Assembly (NCBI GenBank): GCA_030610765.1
Contig: JAUWRD010000004.1
Span: 1-42,001, forward strand
Direction: 5' to 3'
DNA length: 42,001 nucleotides
From: Actinomycetes bacterium
GTDB lineage: Bacteria; Actinomycetota; Aquicultoria; CAJVYJ01; JAUVQD01
The notes beneath the pieces are model-generated. The model had not been told where the DNA came from and did no database searches. It was given only the letters and a program-made list of their open reading frames with translations. Below, piece by piece: positions 15,112 through 24,037 of this stretch. Each line of letters opens with the position of its first letter. Position 1 is the stretch's first letter. The translations under genes were made by a program, and so were the position numbers.

Positions 15112-17361
15112 ATGGCCAAATCCGGACCAAACCCGAAATCAAGCCCGCAACCTCTCACCCGTGATGTTGAAATGAACACATTGAGCCGAATAATGGCAAA
15201 AGTCGGGCAGCATATTGAGCTCGACAGTGTTTTTGAGACAGCCCTTAGGGAGCTTTGCTCAGCTTTTGGCCTTGACGCGGGATGCTTGTATATCTTCGAT
15301 GAGTCAGCTAGAGAATTAAAACTCAAAGCTCAGATAGGTGTCGACAGCGCTTTTCTGGAAGAGCGAAAAACTTTGAAATTTGGTGAGGGCTGTGCGGGCA
15401 CGGCGTTAGTGACCAAAGAAGTTTTTGCGCCCACAAAGACCGAAACTCGTTTTATTTGCAAAGCAGAAAAAGATTTCATGGGTCAAAGTTGCTTAGCGGC
15501 TATTCCAATCTTAAGTGAGAACAAAGTCTTAGGGGTTCTCGAGCTTTTCGGGCCTGCTTCAAGGCGTATTACCTCTCAGGAATCAGAGCTCGTTGAGATC
15601 ATAAGCAAACAATTGGCGATCGCGATAACTAATGCTTCGACCTATAGGGATTTGCGGTTTGCCCTGGAAAATACAAAGAAACTGCTCAGGGCAACCGAGA
15701 CCACAACCGCTACTCTCGAGTTTCGCACGATACTCGAATATTTAGCGAAGTTGGCTTCAGAGTTAACCCGGGTTTCCAGGACCGCTATCGCCCTTTATGA
15801 TCAAAAGACAAAGGATATCGAGCTTGCCGTAACTCCGACGCCACTGGTTGATTTTGAGAACAGACGATCGCCTGCTGGTCCGTTCCTGCAAAAGATACTT
15901 GAGATCGGACAAACTGTCGCTGTCTATGATCTATCAGATCTTTCGGATGACGATCCAATGCCGATGGATAAAGAAAGCGTTAAGTCAATTTTGATTGTGC
16001 CGCTCAGGTTTGCCGGTCAGACGCTTGGAGTGCTCTACCTCGATGAGCCAAACACAAACCATGTATTCACGGCGTTTGAAATTGAGTTGGCTGAAGGTAT
16101 TGCCAGGCATGCGGCGGGCGCGATTCAAAACACCAGAAGCCTTGAGTCAAATCAGAGAGCCTTGGCAAATGCTGAGGGACTGCTTCAAGCAGCTCAAATG
16201 ATCGCGACTATTTCAGATCCGGACCTGTTACTCAACCAGCTGGCGGGATTGGCGCCAAAGCTGATTGGGACGACCGGATCAACGATCTTATTATATGAGC
16301 ACACAACTGATGAAATACAGATTGCCGTTCCGCCGGATCGCCAGATTCCCAAAGACACAATCTGCAAAATTGGAGACGATCTTTTCGGTATGGTTTTTCA
16401 TCAGGGAAAAACAGTCGCAACAGGAGACCTCTCCACATTTCCCGAACCGCTTCGCGTATCAATGTTGCGAGATAACGTTGAGCAGGTTCTGCTCACTCCT
16501 ATGCATTACGGCGCTGAAGTTGTTGGGGCACTAATTTTATACGATGTTAATCGCCGACACGAGTTTACTCCGGAGGAGATGAGTTTGGCCGAGGCGATCG
16601 CGTACCATGCCGCTATTGGCGTAATCAATGCCCGGTCGTTTTCCGAACAGAGACGCATTGCCGAGACGCTTCAGCAAAGTTTTATCCCAACCCACCCTCC
16701 TGAAATACCTGGTCTGGAATTTGGATTTGACTATCGCGCTGCCTCAGAATACGCGTTTGTCGGTGGTGATTTTTATGACTTTCTCGAAATTGACGATCAG
16801 CTTGGGGTCTATATGGGTGATGTCTGCGGCCATGGGATAGAGGCAACTTCAATTGCGGCGATGGTGAAGAGCACACTTAGGGCTTTTGCTTTTGAACATA
16901 AAAGTACTCCCGTTTCTATCGTGAAAAAAACAAACAAAGTAGTTACCAAGCAGATACTGGACCACCAATTCATCACGCTAAACTACGGGGTCTTGGATCT
17001 GAGTAAACGTATTTACAAATACGTGAGCACCGGTCATCCGCCACCTCTTTTGATTCACCAAAAAACACGATTCCTAGATGTCATACCCCAAGTTCCACTT
17101 GGAATGGAGGAATCTACAGCTTACCGGCAGCAGACGGCCGTCTTGCCAAAAAACAGTTTTCTTCTCTTATACACAGACGGTTTGATCGAGGCGAGATTCG
17201 GCGACCAATTTTTCGGACTCCAAAGATTGCTCGAAGTAGCACGTGATTTTCGCGGCAGCGATCCTCAGGCGCTGGTCGATTTTATCTTGACGAAAGTAGA
17301 GGATTTTTCTGACTACACTTTGGCTGATGATATCGCTCTGCTAGCGATTCATGTCAAATAA
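15112..17361 (+). CDS. triple-GAF SpoIIE-family Ser/Thr phosphatase
   Basis: GGAGG lies 3 nt before the ATG. The 749-aa soluble protein has three GAF domains (about 30-185, 205-350 and 365-515) followed by a PP2C-type SpoIIE/RsbU catalytic domain. Metal-binding Asp motifs are seen in VGGDFYDFLEI and YMGDVCGHG, with TGHPPPLL, LLLYTDGLIEA and a final DDIALLAI. Such enzymes dephosphorylate anti-anti-sigma factors (STAS proteins) in partner-switching cascades, with GAF domains sensing small ligands or redox state. No STAS protein or anti-sigma kinase is in the window, so the target is unknown. Alternatively the output may act on the Ser/Thr phosphorylation network encoded just downstream. Confidence 0.92.
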   Translation: MAKSGPNPKSSPQPLTRDVEMNTLSRIMAKVGQHIELDSVFETALRELCSAFGLDAGCLYIFDESARELKLKAQIGVDSAFLEERKTLKFGEGCAGTALVTKEVFAPTKTETRFICKAEKDFMGQSCLAAIPILSENKVLGVLELFGPASRRITSQESELVEIISKQLAIAITNASTYRDLRFALENTKKLLRATETTTATLEFRTILEYLAKLASELTRVSRTAIALYDQKTKDIELAVTPTPLVDFENRRSPAGPFLQKILEIGQTVAVYDLSDLSDDDPMPMDKESVKSILIVPLRFAGQTLGVLYLDEPNTNHVFTAFEIELAEGIARHAAGAIQNTRSLESNQRALANAEGLLQAAQMIATISDPDLLLNQLAGLAPKLIGTTGSTILLYEHTTDEIQIAVPPDRQIPKDTICKIGDDLFGMVFHQGKTVATGDLSTFPEPLRVSMLRDNVEQVLLTPMHYGAEVVGALILYDVNRRHEFTPEEMSLAEAIAYHAAIGVINARSFSEQRRIAETLQQSFIPTHPPEIPGLEFGFDYRAASEYAFVGGDFYDFLEIDDQLGVYMGDVCGHGIEATSIAAMVKSTLRAFAFEHKSTPVSIVKKTNKVVTKQILDHQFITLNYGVLDLSKRIYKYVSTGHPPPLLIHQKTRFLDVIPQVPLGMEESTAYRQQTAVLPKNSFLLLYTDGLIEARFGDQFFGLQRLLEVARDFRGSDPQALVDFILTKVEDFSDYTLADDIALLAIHVK

Positions 17362-17399
17362 CTGATATGAATTAAGTTCAAATCGGGTATCTATCCGTT

Positions 17400-19022
17400 A
17401 TGAGGATAGCGATTATTCATGGTTACTTGCTCTCTGGCACTGGTAGCAATATTTATGTGGCCAACCTGGCATCTAGTCTGGCTGAGCGCGGGCACGAAGT
17501 ATTTTTGTTCTGCCAGGAACCTGAACCGCAAAATTTTGATTTCATAAATGATTGCTATGATTTTGACGCCGACAACGCTCATTTCTTCAGGGTCTTTAAT
17601 TGTGATCAATGTGGAACCGGGAGAGTACATCTTTTTCGACCGCGCATAGGCGAATTGTTGCCGGTCTACGTTCTAGATGACTATGTTGGCTTCACGACCC
17701 GGGAGTTTCATCAGCTAGACGAAACAGAGCTGGCCAACTATGTTGATCGAACCTCCGCCGCGGTTTTGGCGGTCTATCGGTCTTTTCTTTTCGATCTCGT
17801 CCAAGCGCACCACCTAATTGCCTCGCCGGCGGTGGCGAGGAATGTTTCGGAGGAGGTCGGGGTGGCGTATCATGTCACTATTCATGGAAGTGCTCTAAAC
17901 TACAGCGTCAGACGATCGCAGAAACTCAAGGACCTCTCCATTTATGGTCTTGATCGCGCTGTTTCAGTCTCGGCTTCTAGCCATTTTCTCGGTAATCAGC
18001 TAAACGATTACTTAGTGGAGGCTGGCCATGAAAAAGTAGACGTAAACGTTGTCTATCCCGGCGTTGAGTTATCAATTTTTCGCCCTGAAAACAATAACAT
18101 CAACCATTTGCGGGACGATCTAAAAGAGCGCAAGGTATTTGGTAAAAGCGCGGGGTTAAAAGAAGCGTTAAATGCTGTCGTTTCCACTGGCAATCGCAAG
18201 CTCCTTGATGAAGAGCTGAGTTCACTTGCCGTTTATGAACGTCGAGCGCCTGATGGCGACTTGATAGACGTTTTGACTAAGATAGATTGGCGGAATGATC
18301 AAATAGTGGCGTTTGTCGGAAAATATTTGGCGGGAAAAGGACTTCACGCCTTAATATTGGCGGCCCCGATAATATTGAAAGAAGCACCAAATGCTCGTTT
18401 CCTGGCCTTAGGTTTCAGTGATCAAAGAGAAGTATTTGAGGCTCTATTGGCAGCGCTCGCGACTAACCAAGGGGATATAGTCGTTGATCTTGTGGAACGC
18501 CTGGAAAAAAGCATCTCACCCCAGGTCGGGCGATCCTTCATCGCCAACCTGATAAAAGAAGGTAATTTTGCAAACTATCTTGAGGGCGCAGCCGCTCAAA
18601 ACCTTGAAGAAAGATTTATTTTTACAGGCCCGCTAGATCACTTTGAGTTAGCAAAAATATTGGCGGCATCCAGTCTTTTTGTGGCTCCATCTATCTTTCC
18701 TGAGGCTTTTGGCATGGTGGCCGTTGAGGCCCTCGCCTCCGGGATCTATCCGATTGTTACGAATGCTTTTGGAATGGCCGAGATCGATCAAGAGATCAGG
18801 AAAAAGATGAGTGGTTACTTTATCAACCAGCCCAACCTAGGTCTCAATGACAGATTCGTTGTTTCCCTTGCGCAAAGTATCTTCGACACTCTGGCAAATG
18901 TGGACATCAAAGGGACGAAGTTTCGAGCGGCAGCGCATCAAATGGCGACTGACTTGTTTAGCTGGGACAGAGTCGCCGAAGACTACATTGAGATCTTCGA
19001 CCACGGACGAAAAACTGCTTAA
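17400..19022 (+). CDS. GT4-family glycosyltransferase
   Basis: A 540-aa GT-B fold enzyme. The N-domain starts MRIAIIHGYLLSGTGSNIYVANLASSLAERGHEV-like (nucleotide-sugar transferase pattern), with VTIHGSALNYSV and VYPGVELSIFRP. The C-domain has VAFVGKYLAGKGLHALILAAP, RFIFTGPLDHFELAKILAASSLFVAPS and the EAFGMVAVE donor-binding (EX7E) motif. At 540 residues it is about 140 longer than most GT4 enzymes; the extra length falls between the two Rossmann domains and within the C-domain (about 370-415). It has no signal peptide or membrane helix, so it is cytosolic. The acceptor is unknown; the adjacent cell-wall block suggests a surface glycan or glycolipid. Only 38 bp separate it from the phosphatase upstream. 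Confidence 0.85.
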   Translation: MRIAIIHGYLLSGTGSNIYVANLASSLAERGHEVFLFCQEPEPQNFDFINDCYDFDADNAHFFRVFNCDQCGTGRVHLFRPRIGELLPVYVLDDYVGFTTREFHQLDETELANYVDRTSAAVLAVYRSFLFDLVQAHHLIASPAVARNVSEEVGVAYHVTIHGSALNYSVRRSQKLKDLSIYGLDRAVSVSASSHFLGNQLNDYLVEAGHEKVDVNVVYPGVELSIFRPENNNINHLRDDLKERKVFGKSAGLKEALNAVVSTGNRKLLDEELSSLAVYERRAPDGDLIDVLTKIDWRNDQIVAFVGKYLAGKGLHALILAAPIILKEAPNARFLALGFSDQREVFEALLAALATNQGDIVVDLVERLEKSISPQVGRSFIANLIKEGNFANYLEGAAAQNLEERFIFTGPLDHFELAKILAASSLFVAPSIFPEAFGMVAVEALASGIYPIVTNAFGMAEIDQEIRKKMSGYFINQPNLGLNDRFVVSLAQSIFDTLANVDIKGTKFRAAAHQMATDLFSWDRVAEDYIEIFDHGRKTA

Positions 19023-19092
19023 GGATACTAAACTTTTCCTTTTCTCCTAAAATGAGCTAATCTTTGGTAGGCGAGTACTCGAGGTTCATAAA

Positions 19093-20835
19093 ATGGAGAC
19101 AGCGACTCTTCTACTGGAACGATATAAAATTATTGAGTCTTTGGGCGAAGGCGGTTTCTCCAAAGTAGTAAAAGCTTTTGATACTAAGATGGAGCGCGTA
19201 GTCGCTATAAAGACCATCCCTGCCGGGCGTCAACGAGCCGTTCGCGCGCTGCGCGAAGCGAAGACAGTCGCTCTTCTTAATCATCCGAATATAGTAACCC
19301 TCTTTGAATTTGAGCAAAAAGATGACTCCTACTATTTGATTATGGAGTTTATAGAAGGACAGAATTTAGCCGCACTATTGGATAGATATCAAAAACTTCC
19401 TAACGACCTGGCACTAGCTGCTACGATTCAGATTTGCGAGGCACTTTCTTTTGCTCATAAAAACGATGTCATTCACCGTGACATTAAACCGGCAAACTTA
19501 CGTGTTTTGGATGATGGTCGAATTAAGGTCATGGATTTTGGCATTGCCAGGCTGCGCAGTGCCGCTAAAACCAGCGGGTTAACGGCGGAGGGGGAAGTAG
19601 TTGGGACTTTTGCTTATATGTCACCCGAACAGGCCAGCGGAGAAATGGTTGATGAGCGCTCAGATATTTTCTCTCTTGGCATTCTCCTCTATGAGATGGT
19701 CACAGGCAGACTACCGTTTTTTGCCGACACGCCTGCCGGGACAATTTACAAAATTCTCAATGACGCACCCGTACCTGCTGAAGAGTTAGAAAGAAGCGTA
19801 CCCTCTGCTTTAGGCCAGGTAATTAACCAAGCGATATCGAAAGATCCGCAGGACCGTTTTCAGAATACGAGTGAGATGAAAACGAGGCTGGAGGGGCTCC
19901 TGCAAACCGACGGACACATGCCCGATATAGTAGCAGACCTGGTCGAGCACCTTGAAGAACCGATCGAGACTTCAGACGATGGTTTGCTTTTTAGTCTCAG
20001 AAGAACTTCAAATTCTTGGGTTCGAAAACATCAAGATACGGCGATTGCGACCACTTTTGCTGTCGGCTCAAGCCTAGTGGCATCATGGGCGAATGTCTAT
20101 ATGACGTCTCCCTTGATACCGTTACAGGCCTTTTTACCAGTTGCGATTTTCTTTCTAGCTCTTTTTCTGCCACCGGCTGGTCTGGCAGCGCTTTTTGCTC
20201 TGATTTCCGCTGGCGTTTGGCAAATCTCACCTTTTCTGGGCGCCGTGAGCGCTGTGATTTTTATTCTCTTATTCTTGACTCTCGGGCGGTCGTTCCCTCA
20301 TATCGCCATAGTTCCATTTCTTGTTCCGGCGCTCGCCTGGCTTGGGATACCCTTTGTTTTCCCCCTGATCGCTGGTCTGGTGTTTGGACCGGTTTTGGCT
20401 GCTTTCCTTGCCGCGGCTGGAGCCCTAGTGCTGGCATTAGCGGAAATACTAGGTCAAACAAGCTATGTATGGTCTATCAATTCGACTCCGGAAATAGTGC
20501 CGGCAGTCGTCAAGTTTAAGGGTCAGGTAGCGGATCTATCGAGTTTAACCACATTCTTCACATCTCATCCCTTTATTTTGGCGCAGGTAGCTATATGGGC
20601 GATAGCAGGTTGGATCACCGCATTCATTCGAGGCTTAAGTTCCGCAATGAGTCATTGGTTCGCTTTGATAATTGGTTTCGCTTCTTTGGTTTTGGGATAT
20701 CGCTTGGTGCCGGAATACCTTAATATCGAATATGATTTTGAACACGTATTTCTGCAACCACTGACTTTTTCACTTATAGTTCTTTTGGTCATCACAATAT
20801 TCTTTTTCCACTTTGCTAAGCGTCCGCGAGCTTAA
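19093..20835 (+). CDS. Ser/Thr protein kinase with polytopic membrane C-terminus
   Basis: Residues about 10-275 are a complete Hanks-type kinase: Gly loop LGEGGFSKV, Lys40 in VVAIK, catalytic loop HRDIKPAN, metal-binding DFG, MSPEQ, then SDIFSLGILLYEM. From about 305 onward roughly ten hydrophobic segments form a polytopic membrane domain with no PASTA or other extracellular module. It occupies the role that PknA has in the mycobacterial cluster but has a different membrane part. It is followed after 3 bp by fhaA, so they are co-transcribed. GAGG lies 9 nt before the ATG, and a perfect 10-bp palindrome CGAGTACTCG (19072-19081) abuts it, a possible operator. The membrane domain may sense lipid or membrane state; that is inference. 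Confidence 0.88.
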   Translation: METATLLLERYKIIESLGEGGFSKVVKAFDTKMERVVAIKTIPAGRQRAVRALREAKTVALLNHPNIVTLFEFEQKDDSYYLIMEFIEGQNLAALLDRYQKLPNDLALAATIQICEALSFAHKNDVIHRDIKPANLRVLDDGRIKVMDFGIARLRSAAKTSGLTAEGEVVGTFAYMSPEQASGEMVDERSDIFSLGILLYEMVTGRLPFFADTPAGTIYKILNDAPVPAEELERSVPSALGQVINQAISKDPQDRFQNTSEMKTRLEGLLQTDGHMPDIVADLVEHLEEPIETSDDGLLFSLRRTSNSWVRKHQDTAIATTFAVGSSLVASWANVYMTSPLIPLQAFLPVAIFFLALFLPPAGLAALFALISAGVWQISPFLGAVSAVIFILLFLTLGRSFPHIAIVPFLVPALAWLGIPFVFPLIAGLVFGPVLAAFLAAAGALVLALAEILGQTSYVWSINSTPEIVPAVVKFKGQVADLSSLTTFFTSHPFILAQVAIWAIAGWITAFIRGLSSAMSHWFALIIGFASLVLGYRLVPEYLNIEYDFEHVFLQPLTFSLIVLLVITIFFFHFAKRPRA

Positions 20836-20838
20836 ACT

Positions 20839-21564
20839 ATGGCGATTTTTAAGGATATCGAGACAAGATTAGAAAATCTCTTTGAGGGGTTTTTCAATAA
20901 AAAATTCAGCTCAGCTCTGGAGCCTGTTGAACTAGCTCACAAATTGACGGCCGAAATGGATAGAAAGAGACAAGTAAGCGTGGCTCATGTCTATGCGCCC
21001 AACATTTTCTCCGTCACCTTGGCGGCCACCGATTTCGCCCAAGTCGAAGGTTTTAAAGCAGCTCTTCTAAATGAGCTGAAGGATTACTTGGCAGCCCATG
21101 TCAAAGAAAAGAACTATTCGCTCACCGGGGAAATTAAAATACTTTTAACTTCTGAACCGGAGCTTCGGAGTGGCGAGTGTCAGGTCGTCGGCCGTCTTGA
21201 GGAAGACATTGCCAGCTTTGCCGCAAACAACACCCAGGCAATTTCTTTAGAAGAAGTTCAGTCTTTAATGGAAACTTCGCTTAAGGCTCGGCTTTATAGC
21301 TCTAGCTTGGATCTTAGTGTTCAACTCAGAGAGAAGGTCATAACAATAGGCAGACGGTCTGATAACGATATTGTCTTGAATAAGCCCGGCGTCTCGCGAT
21401 ATCACGCTAGACTAGAACGCTGTGAAGGGACTTATCGATTGCATGATTTGGATAGCACTAATGGAACCCTCGTAAACGGCAAGGAGATCGGCCAAATAAA
21501 TTTGTTCGGCGGCGATGAGATAGTTTTTGGTGATGTCAGCCTTGAGTATCAGGTTGAAGATTGA
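20839..21564 (+). CDS. fhaA: FhaA-like protein: DUF3662 plus FHA domain
   Basis: 241 aa. The N-terminal about 115 residues match the FhaA N-domain (DUF3662): IFKDIETRLENLFEGFF, ALEPVELAHKL, MDRKRQVSV, YAPNIFSVTL. A short linker leads to a C-terminal FHA domain with the phosphothreonine-binding pattern GRRSDNDIVL, VSRYHARL and DSTNGTLVNG. In mycobacteria FhaA binds phosphorylated MviN/MurJ pseudokinase and regulates peptidoglycan synthesis; a comparable adaptor role is expected. The linker is much shorter than in Mycobacterium. It overlaps the next gene by 4 bp (TTGA). Confidence 0.9.
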   Translation: MAIFKDIETRLENLFEGFFNKKFSSALEPVELAHKLTAEMDRKRQVSVAHVYAPNIFSVTLAATDFAQVEGFKAALLNELKDYLAAHVKEKNYSLTGEIKILLTSEPELRSGECQVVGRLEEDIASFAANNTQAISLEEVQSLMETSLKARLYSSSLDLSVQLREKVITIGRRSDNDIVLNKPGVSRYHARLERCEGTYRLHDLDSTNGTLVNGKEIGQINLFGGDEIVFGDVSLEYQVED

Positions 21565-21971
21565 TAAATCTCTGGCTGCTCATAGCTAAGTTTGGCTTCT
21601 TGGGCCTCTTATACACTTTTGCCATCTGGGTCTTTGTAGTAATAGCTAGAGAAAAAGCGCAAAGCGATATCCAGGCTTTGCCCGGTTATAAGATTAGGCT
21701 TGTCTCCGACAAAGCTGACCCAAAAGAATATATTCTATCCGGGGTGGTCTCGATCGGGCGATCGCGGGATAATGAGGTTTGGTTAAGCGATGACACAATA
21801 TCAAATCACCACGCTCGCATTTCTTTCTCGGAAGGCTTCTGGGTGATCGAGGATTTAGAGAGCAAAAATGGCACCTACGTGAATCGGGAAAAGCTCCATG
21901 GTAATCATAAGCTTTCCGCCGGCGACTCCATAAAGATAGGTCGCAACGAATTGGAGATAATTGAGGAATAG
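21561..21971 (+). CDS. fhaB: FhaB-like membrane-anchored FHA protein
   Basis: 136 aa, starting at TTG 21561 within a TTGA overlap with the fhaA stop. One N-terminal transmembrane helix (about 3-25) is followed by a cytosolic FHA domain with IGRSRDNEVWL, ISNHHARI and ESKNGTYVNRE. This is the size and architecture of mycobacterial FhaB/FipA, which links kinase signalling to division. It lies directly before the PP2C phosphatase, as in actinobacterial clusters. Confidence 0.9.
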   Translation: MINLWLLIAKFGFLGLLYTFAIWVFVVIAREKAQSDIQALPGYKIRLVSDKADPKEYILSGVVSIGRSRDNEVWLSDDTISNHHARISFSEGFWVIEDLESKNGTYVNREKLHGNHKLSAGDSIKIGRNELEIIEE

Positions 21972-21974
21972 AAT

Positions 21975-22757
21975 GTGAAATACGCGGCTCTAAGCGACAA
22001 GGGATTGGTCAGGCCAAATAACGAGGATGCTTTTCTGGCGACAGCCGCCGCTATCGGCGTTGCCGATGGTATGGGCGGTCACGTTGGTGGCGAGTTGGCC
22101 AGTCAAATCGCGTTGGAGGAAGCGTCCAAAGCAATAACGCTAATGGAGCGTCGACCAAAATCTACATTGGCTAAGATATTTGCTAACGCGAATTCAGCGG
22201 TTTTGAGAATGGCAAGGGAATCACAACAAACCGGAATGGGCGCAACTCTGACGATCGCCATTTTGAAGAAGCAGCGTATCTGGATTGGCCACATAGGTGA
22301 CAGCCGCGCTTATTTGCTAAGAGGCGGCAACCTAGAGCAGCTAACAGAGGATCATTCGCTCGTTGGTGATCTTGTTCGAAGCGGCGAATTAAGCCAAGAC
22401 GAAGCTAGAACTCATCCGAAAAGACACGTGATTACAAAAGCTGTCGGAACCCAAAAGTTGATTCAGCCAGATATATTTTCACTTTCCTTTGAAGAGGGTG
22501 ATCGATTAATAATATGTACGGACGGTCTGACAAACCATGTCGAGCCCGATAGTCTCCGCAAATTAGCTGTTGGAGGCAGTCCGGAGTCCGCCTGTCAGCG
22601 ATTGGTTGAAGCTGCTAAAGAGCGAGGCGGCTCCGATAATATTACCGTTGTTATTGGAGATATTAATGTCGAGAGCGAATCGAAGCCGAATGGTGGTTCG
22701 TCCACAGTTCGGCGAAGCGTGCTTTCCAGGCTTTTTGGCAAGAATGGTGTGAATTGA
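21975..22757 (+). CDS. pstP: PP2C-type Ser/Thr protein phosphatase (PstP-like)
   Basis: 260 aa, starting at GTG 21975. PPM/PP2C motifs are complete: RPNNEDAFL, GVADGMGGH, TLTIAILKKQRIWIGHIGDSRAYLLR, LTEDHSLV, ICTDGLTNHV and the final GGSDNITVVIGD, which carries the last metal-binding Asp. It should reverse phosphorylation by the two kinases in this block. The product ends about 20 residues after the catalytic core and has no membrane helix, unlike mycobacterial PstP, which carries a TM and an external domain; here it is probably cytosolic. It overlaps the next gene by 4 bp. Confidence 0.93.
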   Translation: MKYAALSDKGLVRPNNEDAFLATAAAIGVADGMGGHVGGELASQIALEEASKAITLMERRPKSTLAKIFANANSAVLRMARESQQTGMGATLTIAILKKQRIWIGHIGDSRAYLLRGGNLEQLTEDHSLVGDLVRSGELSQDEARTHPKRHVITKAVGTQKLIQPDIFSLSFEEGDRLIICTDGLTNHVEPDSLRKLAVGGSPESACQRLVEAAKERGGSDNITVVIGDINVESESKPNGGSSTVRRSVLSRLFGKNGVN

Positions 22758-24037
22758 TAACCACGGCTCGTCGAAACACCGAATTATGGGGCCTGATTCT
22801 GGTTTCATTGATCTTCTATGCCGGCACCGCCATTGTTCGGGCCACTCAAGCGGGGTTCTTTTCGTTTCTGCCAATAAACGCAGTCACCTTGCTATTCGCT
22901 TTTTTGATCGCGCATCTCTTTCTCCGTTATGGAGCAAGAGAAGCCGATTCTCTGCTTTTTCCAATATGCGCGTATTTGGCGACGCTAGGCTTGATCGAGC
23001 TGCGATCTCTCGAGAATCCAAGCGCGGAAACGCAGCAGCTGTGGTTTTTAATCGGGATTTCCTTAATTGTTTTAATCGGTTTCTTTATTCGCCGTCCCGC
23101 TAATCTCAGTGAGTACAAATATATTGCCGGCACAATCGGAATTCTTCTTTTATTATCGCCGATATTTTTTGGCGCTGTTCGCGGCGGCTCAAAATTATGG
23201 CTCATTGTCGGGGGCTATTCTTTTCAGCCGGCTGAGCTTGCTAAGATATTTCTGGTAGTATTTTTGGCCGCCTATTTAAGTGAGAAAAAAGAAGTGTTGG
23301 CGACAGGCCGGCGCCGCTTTATAGGACTTTATTGGCCACATATACGCCATTTCGGGCCCTTGATTTTGACCTGGTTTTTGTCATTAGCCATTTTGGTTCT
23401 AGAAAGAGATCTCGGTTCCTCATTAATATTTTTCAGTCTTTTTCTTATCCTGCTTTATATCGCGACAGGCCGAGTCGCGTATGTTTTCGTCGGTATATTT
23501 CTTTTTTTGCTGGGGGCGACTTCAGCCTATTATCTTTTTTCTCACGTTGCCGTACGCGTAAATGTTTGGTTGAATCCGCTCCCTGCCGATATTAGCGGGT
23601 CTTCTTATCAGGTCGCTCAATCGCTGTTTTCGCTGGCCGCCGGTGGGTTGTCAGGAGTTGGGCTCGGCGCGGGGTTATTGGGTCGTCAAATAAGCATGCC
23701 GGCTGTTCACACGGATTTTATCTTTTCAGCTCTGGGTGAAGAATTGGGGCTCGCGGGTTCTGCAGCCGTTGTTTTGGGCTATGTTTTCTTTTTAGCCAAA
23801 GGTTTTCAGATTTCGCTTAGCGCCAAGAACGATTTTAGCAAGCTGCTGGCAGCGGGATTAACAACGGTCATTGGTGTCCAAGTCTTTGTTATCATCGGAG
23901 GCATCATCAAGCTCATCCCGATGACGGGCGTGACGCTTCCGTTCATTAGTTATGGGGGCAGCTCCATGATCTCAAACTTCATTATTGTTGGACTTCTCAT
24001 GGCAATTTCTAGGCAAAATCATGAATACTCGAGTTAG
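22754..24037 (+). CDS. rodA: SEDS peptidoglycan polymerase, RodA/FtsW/SpoVE family
   Basis: 427 aa, starting at TTG 22754 in a TTGA overlap with pstP. About ten transmembrane segments, with the SEDS signatures GSKLWLIVGGYSFQPAELAKI, ERDLGSSLIFF, the loop SYQVAQSLFSLAAGGLSGVG, HTDFIFSALGEELG and the terminal TLPFISYGGSSM. SEDS proteins polymerise glycan strands from lipid II with a partner class B PBP, here the overlapping downstream gene. RodA is preferred over FtsW by cluster position; sequence alone does not decide it. Confidence 0.92.
   Translation: MITTARRNTELWGLILVSLIFYAGTAIVRATQAGFFSFLPINAVTLLFAFLIAHLFLRYGAREADSLLFPICAYLATLGLIELRSLENPSAETQQLWFLIGISLIVLIGFFIRRPANLSEYKYIAGTIGILLLLSPIFFGAVRGGSKLWLIVGGYSFQPAELAKIFLVVFLAAYLSEKKEVLATGRRRFIGLYWPHIRHFGPLILTWFLSLAILVLERDLGSSLIFFSLFLILLYIATGRVAYVFVGIFLFLLGATSAYYLFSHVAVRVNVWLNPLPADISGSSYQVAQSLFSLAAGGLSGVGLGAGLLGRQISMPAVHTDFIFSALGEELGLAGSAAVVLGYVFFLAKGFQISLSAKNDFSKLLAAGLTTVIGVQVFVIIGGIIKLIPMTGVTLPFISYGGSSMISNFIIVGLLMAISRQNHEYSS

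Noticed and set aside
20016-20519. 167-aa plus-strand frame inside the first Ser/Thr kinase
   Set aside because: Out-of-frame shadow of the membrane domain; composition is rich in Cys, Trp and Ser with no start signal.
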